Positions 23,928-33,073 of a DNA stretch of 64,000 bases are shown here, in pieces. Under the pieces are notes generated by a model. That model made no database searches. It had not been told where the DNA came from and worked only from the letters and a program-made list of their open reading frames with translations. The translations under genes were made by a program, and so were the position numbers. Where the stretch lies: contig NC_034009.1 in NCBI RefSeq assembly GCF_000346465.2, forward strand, positions 3,673,803-3,737,802, given 5' to 3'. Within the stretch, counting starts at the first letter, position 1, and each line of letters begins with the position of its first letter. This stretch comes from Prunus persica (lineage: Eukaryota > Streptophyta > Magnoliopsida > Rosales > Rosaceae).

Positions 23928-25187
23928 CTACAGTGCTAAAGGATAACGTTCGAGCCAGTAAGCTGGTTGCTTTAATAATCCCAGATAACCGACCTTTTTC
24001 GGTTCTATCTCTCTCACATTATAGACAATTAAATCATAGCTGAAAGAAGATGATGCATGGAGGAAGTAGATGGAATTCTCATGATATCCTGGAGCATGAT
24101 CAAATTCCTGGGGTGAGATTAATATGGAGTGGTTTGAACCCAAAACCACTGCATACTTGCCAATGGAGTCCACCCTTCTCCATCTAGATGTACCATCCGG
24201 ATTATATTCGAGCTTATAAACATCAAATCGAACCCTTTCCCAGGCAGAAGAGTCGACCATCGCAACCAAGAACAGATCACTTGCTCCAGTTTTGACCAAA
24301 AACAGATCAGTGGCATCAGTTTTGTCCATGTAAAGCTGGAAATCATAATTTAACTTTGGTACCATGGGAGCACCAGCTGGGATAGTTTCCAACTTTTTGA
24401 TGGCAGAGGAGTTGGGGAAACCCCAGACTTCAACACTGTAATCTTCGCGTAACGCATAAAGGCGATGGCAATCACTCGTAACATCTAGGTACCGTTCGTG
24501 CTCGTCAAGCTTTGTCCATTTGTTATCTGCAGGCGTGCAGAAAGCAAGACGGTTACGCCCATCTCCGACATTGTACATTAGCAAAACCCCAATGTTGTTT
24601 TTGTTGTTGCAGGTTGGTGGCGAAGACAGAACAACCTTGCACATCCATTTTCGCCAGTATCCACACGTTCCCTTGAGGAGAAAAATTCCTGAATCTTCCA
24701 TAGGAGGATATTGATACATAATGCTATCTATATCCGGAAAAGTATTGAGTGGTGGGAGAAGAAGCGGAGCCGCTGCAGATGCGGGATTTACAAGCAGCAA
24801 TCGTTTCTTGTTCGTCAAGAAAAGCAGCCAGCCGTGAGAGGACCCAATGCAAATAGTATATCCATCGCCTAACCGTTTAGGTATGTTCATCAAGCTGTAA
24901 AACTTGCCTTTAAGACTGCAAAAACCAGACAGGCGACCGCCATCGTTGTCCTCGTCTCGAAAAAGAAGGAGCCGTGGTGGCTCTAGTAAGCAAGGAAAGG
25001 ACGGCGATGACGATGAAATGTATTTGATGGCCTTAAGCCATGGACGACAAACTGCTTCGAGCGGCTTTATGTTTCGTACGGACAGTTTTGATAAGATCAA
25101 TTGAAAAGGGTCAATTGGGAGTTGGGACCAATTTGCTCTGCTGCTATGTTCTGTTTTGTTGGATCCAATGGCTACTTTGTCAGCCAT
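23928..25187 (-). CDS. F-box/DUF295 (KIB1-like propeller) protein, intact copy C
   Basis: A single-exon frame of 419 residues. The F-box lies at about 18-60 (WSQLPIDPFQLILSKLSVRN, LEAVCRPWLKAIK). It is followed by a DUF295-type region with GSSHGWLLFLTNK and LLVNPASAAA, an FCTPADNKWTKL strand, and a C-terminal part with VRFDVYKLEYN. Such proteins are expected to bind SKP1 through the F-box and recruit a target through the propeller. The target is unknown. Copy C differs from A and B by a short in-frame repeat (TDATDLFLVKTGASDLFLV). It is the only one of three local copies with a complete frame, so it is the likely functional member. A long inverted-repeat element begins about 140 bases upstream of its start. 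Confidence 0.9.
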   Translation of the reverse strand: MADKVAIGSNKTEHSSRANWSQLPIDPFQLILSKLSVRNIKPLEAVCRPWLKAIKYISSSSPSFPCLLEPPRLLLFRDEDNDGGRLSGFCSLKGKFYSLMNIPKRLGDGYTICIGSSHGWLLFLTNKKRLLLVNPASAAAPLLLPPLNTFPDIDSIMYQYPPMEDSGIFLLKGTCGYWRKWMCKVVLSSPPTCNNKNNIGVLLMYNVGDGRNRLAFCTPADNKWTKLDEHERYLDVTSDCHRLYALREDYSVEVWGFPNSSAIKKLETIPAGAPMVPKLNYDFQLYMDKTDATDLFLVKTGASDLFLVAMVDSSAWERVRFDVYKLEYNPDGTSRWRRVDSIGKYAVVLGSNHSILISPQEFDHAPGYHENSIYFLHASSSFSYDLIVYNVREIEPKKVGYLGLLKQPAYWLERYPLAL

Positions 25188-25325
25188 GAATGTACGGTTT
25201 TCGCTGAACCTAGCTATATATTTTAGAGATTCGGCGGAGAAAAGTTAACCCTAGCGATATAATGGGGAATAACGGAGAAGCAGCTTACTTGGAGTACCAG
25301 TCTGAACAAGTTTGTTGTATATATA

Positions 25326-26261
25326 GGGGCGGATATGTGGCACTATATTTTTGACACAAGTTTTGACACAAATTTTCAACTATTAGATTAGAATGGATTG
25401 AATGGCTAAGATTAACTAAACTAATTATATATTTTTAAGAAAAATATGTATTAAAAATAATTATTAATTAACTTTCTCTTTCTTATTTCTCTATTGTCAA
25501 TCAATGTTTTATAAAATCTTCCTATTTCGTATCCTCTAGAATTCTTCATTTAATGACTTTCCCATCCTCCTCCTCTTTCTTCTAAAAGCTTTACAGGTTT
25601 ATGATTCTTTTTCTTCTCTATCCCTAACTTTGTGTTTTGCTTTTTTTAACTGCTTAGTTTTTGGATTGTTACAGTTATACATAGATTATGACTCTCGAAG
25701 TAAAGGCTTGGGGATAACACCCCATCCACACACACACAATGAACTGCACAGCAAACTGTCTTTTGCCATATATTTTTTAATGTTACTATTAATCATAATG
25801 AATAAAAGCTTGTAAGCCATTAAGATGTTATAAAAAAAAAAAACAGAAAGAGAGAGAGAGTTAGATCAACCAAACGGTGGAGAAGAAATATTGCAACAAA
25901 TTTGGGCCTTATCTTTTAAATATTAATATCTTATTTTCTCTTCAATATTGGTAGCTTGAGACAGATTTTCTATGTCGTGGATGAATGCTCGGTTGGTGTA
26001 GATGACAATGGCAAGGGGAAGATAATGGTGAGGTTTCGCAGGTTATTAATTGAGAAGATCATGATAAGAAAACAAAAAGGGGAAAGATAATTGAGTGATT
26101 TTCGGAATTATCATAATTAATAAATAAAAATGAAATTTACTTGGCATTAGAGATTTAATTTAATTTAAGTAATTAATGAAACATAATCTCAGCCATTCAA
26201 TCCATTCTAATCTAATGGTTGAAAATTTGTGTCAAAATTATAGTGCCACGGATCCGCCCCC
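25326..26261. mobile_element. Long-TIR element upstream of F-box copy C
   Basis: About 80 bases at the left end (GGGGCGGATATGTGGCACTA, then TTGACACAAATTTTCAAC, then TTAGATTAGAATGGATTGAA) are repeated in reverse complement at the right end with few differences. The 0.9 kb interior has no convincing coding sequence. Long TIRs suggest a Mutator-like non-autonomous element. Both flanks are TA-rich, so a target duplication cannot be read with confidence. Confidence 0.7.
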
Positions 26262-26376
26262 ATATATATATATATATATAAGAAGTTTGAGTTTGGCCGA
26301 AAAACAAAAAAAGAAATTTGAGTTTGGCCAAAAAACAAAAATAGAAGTTTTAAGGCAAAAGAAATGGATCTTTGGA

Positions 26377-26526
26377 GAAGTTTGCGAAAAAAATATAATT
26401 AAAAAAGAAGTTTGCGAAAAAAATATAATTAAAAAAGAAGTTTGCGAAAAAAATATAATTAAAAAAGAAGTTTGCGAAAAAAATATAATTAAAAAAGAAG
26501 TTTGCGAAAAAAATATAATTAAAAAA
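26377..26526. repeat. Perfect minisatellite, 5 x 30 bp
   Basis: Five identical units of 30 bases, each starting GAAGTTTGCG and ending in an A/T-rich AATATAATTAAAAAA tract. It ends four bases before the 3' end of the tRNA-Tyr gene, so the array lies just beyond the tRNA terminator. Identity of all units indicates recent expansion. Confidence 0.95.
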
Positions 26527-26530
26527 ATAT

Positions 26531-26620
26531 CCGACCTGCCGGATTCGAACCAGCGACCTAAGGATGGCTATTGGTTTACCCGACTACAGTCCTCCGCTCT
26601 ACCAACTGAGCTAAGGTCGG
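26531..26620 (-). tRNA. tRNA-Tyr (GTA) with intron
   Basis: The minus strand gives a full cloverleaf. The acceptor stem is CCGACCT paired with AGGTCGG. The D arm is GCTC-AGTTGGTA-GAGC, the anticodon stem GAGGA/TCCTT with loop CTGTAGA, and the T arm GCTGG-TTCGAAT-CCGGC. An intron of about 18 bases (26566-26583) follows position 37, one base after the GTA anticodon, as is normal for plant tRNA-Tyr. A run of seven T on the coding strand just after the gene serves as a Pol III terminator. A and B boxes are intact. Confidence 0.95.
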
Positions 26621-27367
26621 ATTGCTGAACAAGATACCAAACAAATACTACTTATATGCAAAACAGATGCAGTACATAATAAGCTAGTTAGTTTTGTTAC
26701 TTTTTGACAGTTCATTTCCTCCGATTTTTAATTGACCTAGTGTCAGTTTGTTCTTCAGCTAGGAGAAGCATTTGAGAACCCAATAGAAGTGATCCATTAA
26801 TTGTTATTTAGAAATAATTATAGTTCTCCTTGTTTGTCTACGCACACTATAAAACATAAAAACGACAATTATAGCTTTTCTCAAAAATAAGGGATGCTAT
26901 TGATGCTGTCACCATCCAACATTGAGATAGAATAGAACAGGCCAAAGATGACTTGTGCCATTGTCACTTGCCATTTGCCACTATATAAGCCTGTCGTAAT
27001 CACTGTTTTGAAAATATATAAACAAAGGTATGGTGGTTAAAATATTTTTTTTATTTATTAAATTGTTAAATTAATATCAATAATGCAAGAGACTCCAAAT
27101 TTATTCACCAAAGTATGGTGACCCTAGTAATATTCTATAAAAATTGATGACAGGGGTACTTGCAATGTGATATGTGAGTTAAATTTAGTATACAAATTTG
27201 ACCTCGCATTAATATTAAATCAATGAGCAATGTTACGCATGCCACATTTGTATATTATTCTGTGTACCACCTCTTTAATAGAGGCGGAAGCCACCTCTTT
27301 AAAGATGGTACATAGGGTGGTATATAAATACAGTACATGACTATCATTTTTGTAAACTTTTTTATAT
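26621..27367. other. Intergenic region between tRNA-Tyr and the MITE cluster
   Basis: AT-rich sequence without a credible gene. Near 27210-27345 there is a decayed piece sharing ACCACCTCTTTAA and ATTTGTATA words with the MITE that follows, so it may be an older relative. Confidence 0.4.
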
Positions 27368-27581
27368 GAGTAATGCTACACTTACCACATTTATATCCCA
27401 TATTTTCATACCACCTTATGTGGCAGATGAAGTGGACAATCACATTAATTAAAAAGTGTCAACAAATCATAAAAGATAAGAAAAGATTAAATTAATTTTA
27501 ATTGATGTGTTGTCCACCTCATCTACCACATAAGGTGGTATGAGAATGTGGTATACAAATGTGATAAGAGTAGCATTATTC
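27368..27581. mobile_element. Foldback MITE with 9-bp target duplication
   Basis: The arms of about 72 bases are nearly complementary. The left starts GAGTAATGCTACACTTACC and the reverse complement of the right starts GAATAATGCTACTCTTATC. The duplicated target is TTTTTATAT at 27359-27367 and 27582-27590. A 9-base duplication points to the Mutator group. Confidence 0.85.
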
Positions 27582-27628
27582 TTTTTATATATGCCGGCTT
27601 CAAACTTATATATATATATATATATATA

Positions 27629-28401
27629 CAGTCCCCTTCTATTGAGGGATCCCTCAAATAAAATTATTTGAGGGACGCCCTTTAGGGTACCCTACAATTT
27701 TTTTCTCAATGATCCAAACCATCTATTTTTTAGGTCTTCATTCATAGATCATCCTAACAAAAAATTAGACAAATCGGAAACCGTTTCGACATTCAATTGT
27801 GTCTTACAAAATCAATGAACACGGTACTTCAAGAAAATGCTAAAATTTCAATAACTTAATTGAGTGGTCAAATGATATCGGATTCAAGTGATTTTTTGTA
27901 GGGATGATCTTTGAATGAGTATCTACAAAATAGAATGTTTGGATTAGTGAAATACAATCCGGAGTGGGGCCTACAAGGGGTGTCCCTCAAATAAGCTTAT
28001 TTGAGGGATCCCTCAATGGAAGCTCTCTGTATATCAGTCCCCTTCTATTGAGGGACGCCCTTTAGGGTACCCTACAATTTTTTTCCCAATGATCCAAACC
28101 ATCTATTTTTTAGGTCTTCATTCATAGATCATCCTAATAAAAAAATTAGACAAATCGGAAACCGTTTCGACATCCAATTGTGTCTTACAAAATCAATGAA
28201 CACGGTACTTCAAGAAAATGCTAAAATTTCAATAACTTAATTGAGTGGTCAAATGATATCGGATTCAAGTGATTTTTTGTAGGGATGATCTTTGAATGAG
28301 TATCTACAAAATAGACGGTTTGGATTAGTGAAATACAATCCGGAGTGAGGCCTACAAGGGGTGTCCCTCAAATAAACTTATTTGAGGGATCCCTCAATGG
28401 A
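27629..28401. mobile_element. Two tandem copies of a GAGGGATCCCTC-ended MITE
   Basis: Copy 1 (27629-28034) and copy 2 (28035-28401) each begin CAGTCCCCTTCTATTGAGGG and end ATTTGAGGGATCCCTCAATGG. They are almost identical inside. Copy 2 lacks about 26 bases of the left terminal palindrome. The second copy ends 169 bases upstream of the first UGT start codon, so it forms its distal promoter. Related GAGGGATCCCTCAAGTAATGTTA remnants lie downstream of UGT copies 3 and 4. Confidence 0.85.
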
Positions 28402-28492
28402 ATATATATATATATATATAAGAATTTCACATGAGGAAAAGCGAAAATTTTATTTAATTAAACTTGATTTTATTGAAGTGTCCAATAAGGGC

Positions 28493-28499
28493 TATAAAA
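28493..28499 (+). promoter_or_regulatory. TATA box of UGT copy 1
   Basis: TATAAAA lies 71 bases before the start codon, with a CCAAT motif at 28482-28486 just upstream. The spacing fits a short 5' UTR of about 40 bases. Confidence 0.65.
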
Positions 28500-28569
28500 A
28501 CAATGCAGTTGTGCAAAGTGCAGACACATACAGATCCACTAACAAACACACGCACAATCTAAGTCCAAA

Positions 28570-30158
28570 ATGAGTAGCTCCAAGGAAGTAGCCAATAAGC
28601 CTCATGTTGTTTGCATGCCTTTTCCAGTTCAAAGCCACATGAAGGCAATGCTTCAACTAGCAAAGCTCCTCCACCATAGAGGTGTCCATGTAACCTTTGT
28701 CAACACAGAGTTCAATCACAAAAGGCTTCTCAAGTCTCTAGGGCCAAACTCCCTCGACGGTGTGCCTAGTTTCCGATTCGAAACCATACCAGATGGCCTT
28801 CAAAGTTCAGACGAAGATACCCAACAAGACATGTTATTGCTTGGAGAGTCCATCAAAAAGAATTTCTTGGCTCCATTTCGGGACCTCATCACAAAACTCA
28901 ATCACACGGCAGGCGATCCTTCAGTGACACACATCATTTCAGATGGTTGGATGACGTTGTTCCCCCTGGCAGCAGCTGAAGAACTTGGAATCCCTGTTGT
29001 ACTCTTCTTTACTATTTCTGCATGCAGCTTGATGGGCTACATACAATTTCCAGCTTTGGTTGAAAAAGGACTTGTCCCACTCAAAGGTGAAATTACTCAA
29101 ACATGAGTAGCTTAATTCCAACCTTTTTTGGAATGTCAATAATAGGGCCTCCCTTACCTCTTAATTTTTAGATTAATTCTCCTGTTTCTAAACAGATGAA
29201 ATTTTTCTTCACTTGGGTATTTGCAGATGAGAGTTGTTTAACAAATGGCTTTCTGGACAAGGTGATAGATTGGATTCCGGGAATGAAAGGTATTCGTCTA
29301 AGGGATCTCCCACACAACTTGAGAACCACAAATCCCAACGAGAAATCCTGGACAAACTGCTTGGAAGCAATTGGAAGATTTGATAAAGGTTCAGCAGTTG
29401 TTCTTCATAGTTTTGATGCACTGGAGCAAGATGTTTTGGATGCTCTCTCATCCATGTTTCCACTTGTTTATGCAATTGGCCCCTTCCCATTACTTCTTAA
29501 TCAGATACCAGAGCACCCTTTGAAGATTATGGGATATAGTCTACGGAAAGAAGAATCTGACTGCCTCAAATGGCTAGATTCCAAGGCCCCAAATTCAGTT
29601 ATTTATGTGAATTTTGGCAGTTTGGCATTCATATCACCCGAACAGCTTGTTGAGTTTGGTTGGGGACTAGCAAATAGCAAGCTTCCCTTCTTTTGGGTCA
29701 TTAGGCCCGACCTGGTTGTTGGTGCATCATCAATTTTGCCACCTGAGTTTGTGAATGAAACTAAGGAAAGAGGACTAATAGCAAGTTGGTGCCCACAAGA
29801 ACAAGTCCTTGAGCACTCATCAGTTGGAGGATTTTTAACACATAGCGGTTGGAATTCAACCATTGAGAGTCTATGTGCAGGCGTGCCTATGTTGTGTTGG
29901 CCATGCTTTAGTGACCAGCCAACAAACTGTTACTATACTTGTAATGAATGGGGTATTGGCATGGAGATTTGTAATGATGTTAAGAGAGAGCATGTGGAGA
30001 GGCTTGTTAAAGAGTTAATGGAGGGAGAGAAAGGTAAGAAAATGAAAAACAAGGTCATTGGGTGGAAGAAACAAGCAGAAGAAGCCTCTAGCCCATATGG
30101 TTCCTCATCCTCAAACTTGGACAATTTTGTGCATCAAGTGCTATTAAGAAAAAGCTAG
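28570..30158 (+). CDS. UGT85A: UDP-glycosyltransferase, UGT85A family, copy 1
   Basis: Exons 28570-29086 and 29227-30158 join in phase 1 through a 140-base intron, giving 482 residues, the usual UGT85A length. The N-terminal domain has the catalytic His23 (in PFPVQSH) and Asp125 (in IISDGW). The C-terminal domain has the 44-residue PSPG sugar-donor box from Trp360 to Gln403. The final Gln predicts UDP-glucose as donor. The box reads THSGWNS, where most UGTs have HCGWNS. UGT85A enzymes glucosylate small acceptors such as cyanohydrins, iridoids and terpenols in the cytosol. The acceptor here cannot be told from sequence. First gene of a five-gene tandem array, all on the same strand. Confidence 0.94.
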
Positions 30159-30768
30159 ACGGGTGTCAACAGAGTCTAGCTCAATGAAAGTGGGCATTGA
30201 CTTGCAAACTAGTGGTCTCAGGTTTGAATCTTCATGACACTTTGGTAGTGTGTATGAGAAATCCAATCCTTTTGTAGTTTAACCTATCACTTGTATTTTT
30301 TTTTTAAAGAAAAAAAGGAGAAAAGCTAAACGGGCAAGTCATTGGCCCAAATTGTAGCTTGGAGCCCAAACTTGTTGTGAATGTAGTTTTCTGTCTTTGA
30401 ATGCATGTCGGTCTAATTTGTTGAAGAATATAAAGTTTTATATCGTAACATTGACTAAATAAAATATACTATATAATAAGTGATTTCTTTACTAATATAA
30501 CCGAGACTTTTTGTAATAAAATCTCACACCTAATTTAACATAATTGTTCCTCAATATCCTCCGCAAAACGTTCTTTCAATAGTTTAGTTTTGTTGTTTCA
30601 ATAGTTGATTTCTCCAATTTTCAATTACCTTCATTTGTCCTTTAACTAGGGAAAAGCACATGTGTCGTGTATCATTGGAGAACCCAATAGAAGTGACCCA
30701 ACTGTGTTATTAGAATACTACGATTTTCTTATTTCTTCATTTTATAGCACATCTATTATTTCACCCGA
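30159..30768. other. Spacer between UGT copy 1 and the compact LTR element
   Basis: 3' flank of UGT copy 1. It contains no gene. An A-rich tract near 30298-30320 and several AT-rich words are the only landmarks. Confidence 0.4.
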
Positions 30769-31271
30769 TGTTGGCGTGACTTGTGGATATTGACTTACTT
30801 TCCTTACACACCAAGAATTCCTATTATAATTGTAATTGATTTACTTTAATTCATGATTTCCTACTGCAAATAGATTTAGGAATTTATTATTTACTTCCCA
30901 TTCAGGTTTCGTTGTATTATAAATATGACCTCCTACAAGGAGAAGAATACACAGAAAATTCCCACAAACAAATATTCTCTCAATAGTTTTAATATTTTAG
31001 CATGGTATCAGAGCCAGGTTCGATCTAGGGACCTGTGCTTGTGTTCTTCTTGAAATTTAAGTGCTCTTCTCCCCCCTTGAGAGGGGGGGGAGGGGAGTGA
31101 AAGGGATATGTTTATTGACCTATCCCAATTACCTTGACATATTTCCATGAAGATGTTGCTTATTTCTTGACTCCGACGACCCCTTCTCTTCAAGGGGAGA
31201 GGAAGATTGAAGAGAAGTTGTGTCTGAGTGAATTAGCTAAAGTTTATATGGAAGAATTTATTGTTGCCACT

Positions 31272-31460
31272 GCCGTGCTCATGGGGTTTCGGTGTTCTGC
31301 CTTACCTATTGCCGTGCTCACAGGGTTTCTGTGTTCTGCCTTATCAATTGCTGTGCTCACACAGTTTTTGTGTTCTGCCTTATCTACTGCCGTGCTCATA
31401 GGGTTTCTGTGTTCTGCCTTATCTACACCCGTGCTCACAGGGTTTCTGTGTTTTGCTATG
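31272..31460. repeat. 39-bp tandem repeat inside the compact LTR element
   Basis: Just under five units of 39 bases, each with GTGCTCACAGGGTTTCTGTG and TTCTGCCTTATC. Because 39 is a multiple of three, the array is open on both strands. One frame gives a hydrophobic 13-residue repeat (AVLTGFLCSALSI-like). Confidence 0.92.
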
Positions 31461-31810
31461 TGCCCTATTTTTTAGGGTTTGCTCTTGTGTTTCCGCTGTG
31501 AACTTTGTTTTAGTTTGTCACTTGTTTCACTCGTGGTTGACTAAAAGATTTTCTCTACAATTGGTGTTTCTCAAGTATGGTGTCCTGTGACTCACTTGTC
31601 AAATTGGGCCTGCGAAATATCTTTGCCCAACTTGAGGGGGAGTGTTGGCGAGTCCTTATTTCATTAGAATTTTGGTTACTTACCAATTATATTTTGTCCT
31701 ATTGTAATAGAGATTATTTTATTTAGTGTTATGGGGGTTGATGATTTTTTCAACCCTCATAGAGGTAGCACCACCGACTCATTCTCTCATTCTCTACCAA
31801 CCATCGTTGA

Positions 31811-32245
31811 GTTGAGTGCCCAGATGGCTCCGCTCCTATAGATGCAGACTTTTACCCCGAACCTAATCCAGAATCAGGATCCTCTTTTGACGACCCCGAC
31901 CCCGACTCCGACTATGACGACAACGACCTCGACCCCGACTCCGAAGACGACCTCGACCCCGACCCCGACCCCAACTCCGAAGACGACCCCTACCCCCACT
32001 CCGATGATGACCCCAACCCCAAATTTGGCTCTGATTCAGACCCTGATCTCGATTTCAACTCTGACTCCGGCCTTGACTCAGGCTCATATTCCGATCCCAA
32101 TTCCTACTCAACTGTATCCTATGCATCTTTCGCTGCACAGATTATGACTTCTCGACTAACGACCCCGACACATGGACCAGATTGCGCATTTTGTGAAATC
32201 CGAGGATCAATTGACGGATATTTTGACAAATGCGATTTTCAGTAA
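31811..32245 (+). other. Acidic Asp-Pro-Ser repeat frame in the compact LTR element
   Basis: From 31811 to TAA 32243-32245 one frame stays open for about 144 codons. It is dominated by repeats of the DPDPDSD type, encoded by a (GACCCCGACTCC)-like repeat, and ends in a non-repetitive FAAQIMTSRL... tail. It has no ATG at its start. It may be the remains of a coding region, or only a by-product of the repeat. Confidence 0.4.
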
Positions 32246-32549
32246 AGCATTCCACAATTCACTAGATCAGTTGGGCATTGGCGACATCTATGCACCAACG
32301 TGAGGGGGAGTGTTGGCGTGACTTGTGGATATTGACTTACTTTCCTTACACACCAAGAATTCCTATTATAATTGTAATTGATTTACTTTAATTCCTGATT
32401 TCCTACTGCAAATAGATTTAGGAATTTATTATTTACTTCCCATTCAGGTTTCGTTGTATTATAAATATGACCTCCTACAAGGAGAAGAATACACAGAAAA
32501 TTCCCACAAACAAATATTCTCTCAATAGTTTTAATATTTTAGCACCCGA

Positions 32550-33073
32550 TGTTTATAATAAGAGATGCCATTGGACTATTATTTTGGACCATCCTAAAAC
32601 AACAAACCAACATTGAGATAGAATCTGAATAATTCAGGCCAAGGATGACATGTGCTAATGCTACTTGCCACTAGCTATAAGGCACTGGTTTCAAAACATA
32701 AAAGCAAATCATATCAACTTTAAATTAAAATTTAAGTCAAGTTAGATTCTCCTCACTAATTGATAATAAAATAATAATTAAGATGAATTATGTGACAATT
32801 GGTTCTTCAACAGAGACTTATTGTTACATAAATTTGGCTTCTTTAGCATTATTTAACTTGAATTTACAAACTCTAAACTTAAAATAAGTAAGGGGCTGGA
32901 GGAGACGGAGTTGGAGTGGTTGATTTTTTAATTATTTTTTTTAATACAAGCGATAGGATAAACAACATTTCCGATACAAGACAACATTTCGCATTGCAGA
33001 AGCCATTTTTATAATTTTCTTCAAGCTTATAAACCAATGCATTTGTGGGAGACACACAAAAACACAATCTAAA
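32550..33073. other. UGT copy 2 upstream region
   Basis: About 520 bases of AT-rich sequence without a gene. No TATAAAA box like that of the other UGT copies is present. The closest is TTTATAATTTT near 33007. Copy 2 may therefore be differently regulated. Confidence 0.45.

Larger units (their letters stand above)
30769..32544 (+). mobile_element. Compact non-autonomous LTR retrotransposon (about 1.78 kb)
   Basis: Two 234-base LTRs (30769-31002 and 32311-32544, TGTTGG...TAGCA) differ by a single base that I can see. They are flanked by the 5-base duplication CCCGA (30764-30768 and 32545-32549). The left LTR is followed at once by TGGTATCAGAGCC, a tRNA-Met type primer site. The right LTR is preceded by a purine-rich TGAGGGGGAG tract. 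The 1.3 kb interior lacks gag, protease, integrase and reverse transcriptase, so it must be moved by another Copia-type element. It holds an internal GAGGGGGAGTGTTGGCG relic near 31633, suggesting a rearranged or nested origin. Near-identity of the LTRs indicates recent insertion. Confidence 0.92.

Noticed and set aside
26377..26526. Possible CRISPR-like array
   Set aside because: Units are directly adjacent without spacers and this is a plant nuclear locus.
26176..26628. Reading frame with five repeats of VCEKNIIKKE
   Set aside because: It is the 30-bp minisatellite read through into the tRNA-Tyr gene. The array explains it fully.
29209..29863. Minus-strand frames opposite UGT exon 2 (recurring in all five copies)
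   Set aside because: They are shadows of the conserved coding strand, repeated because the genes are paralogous.
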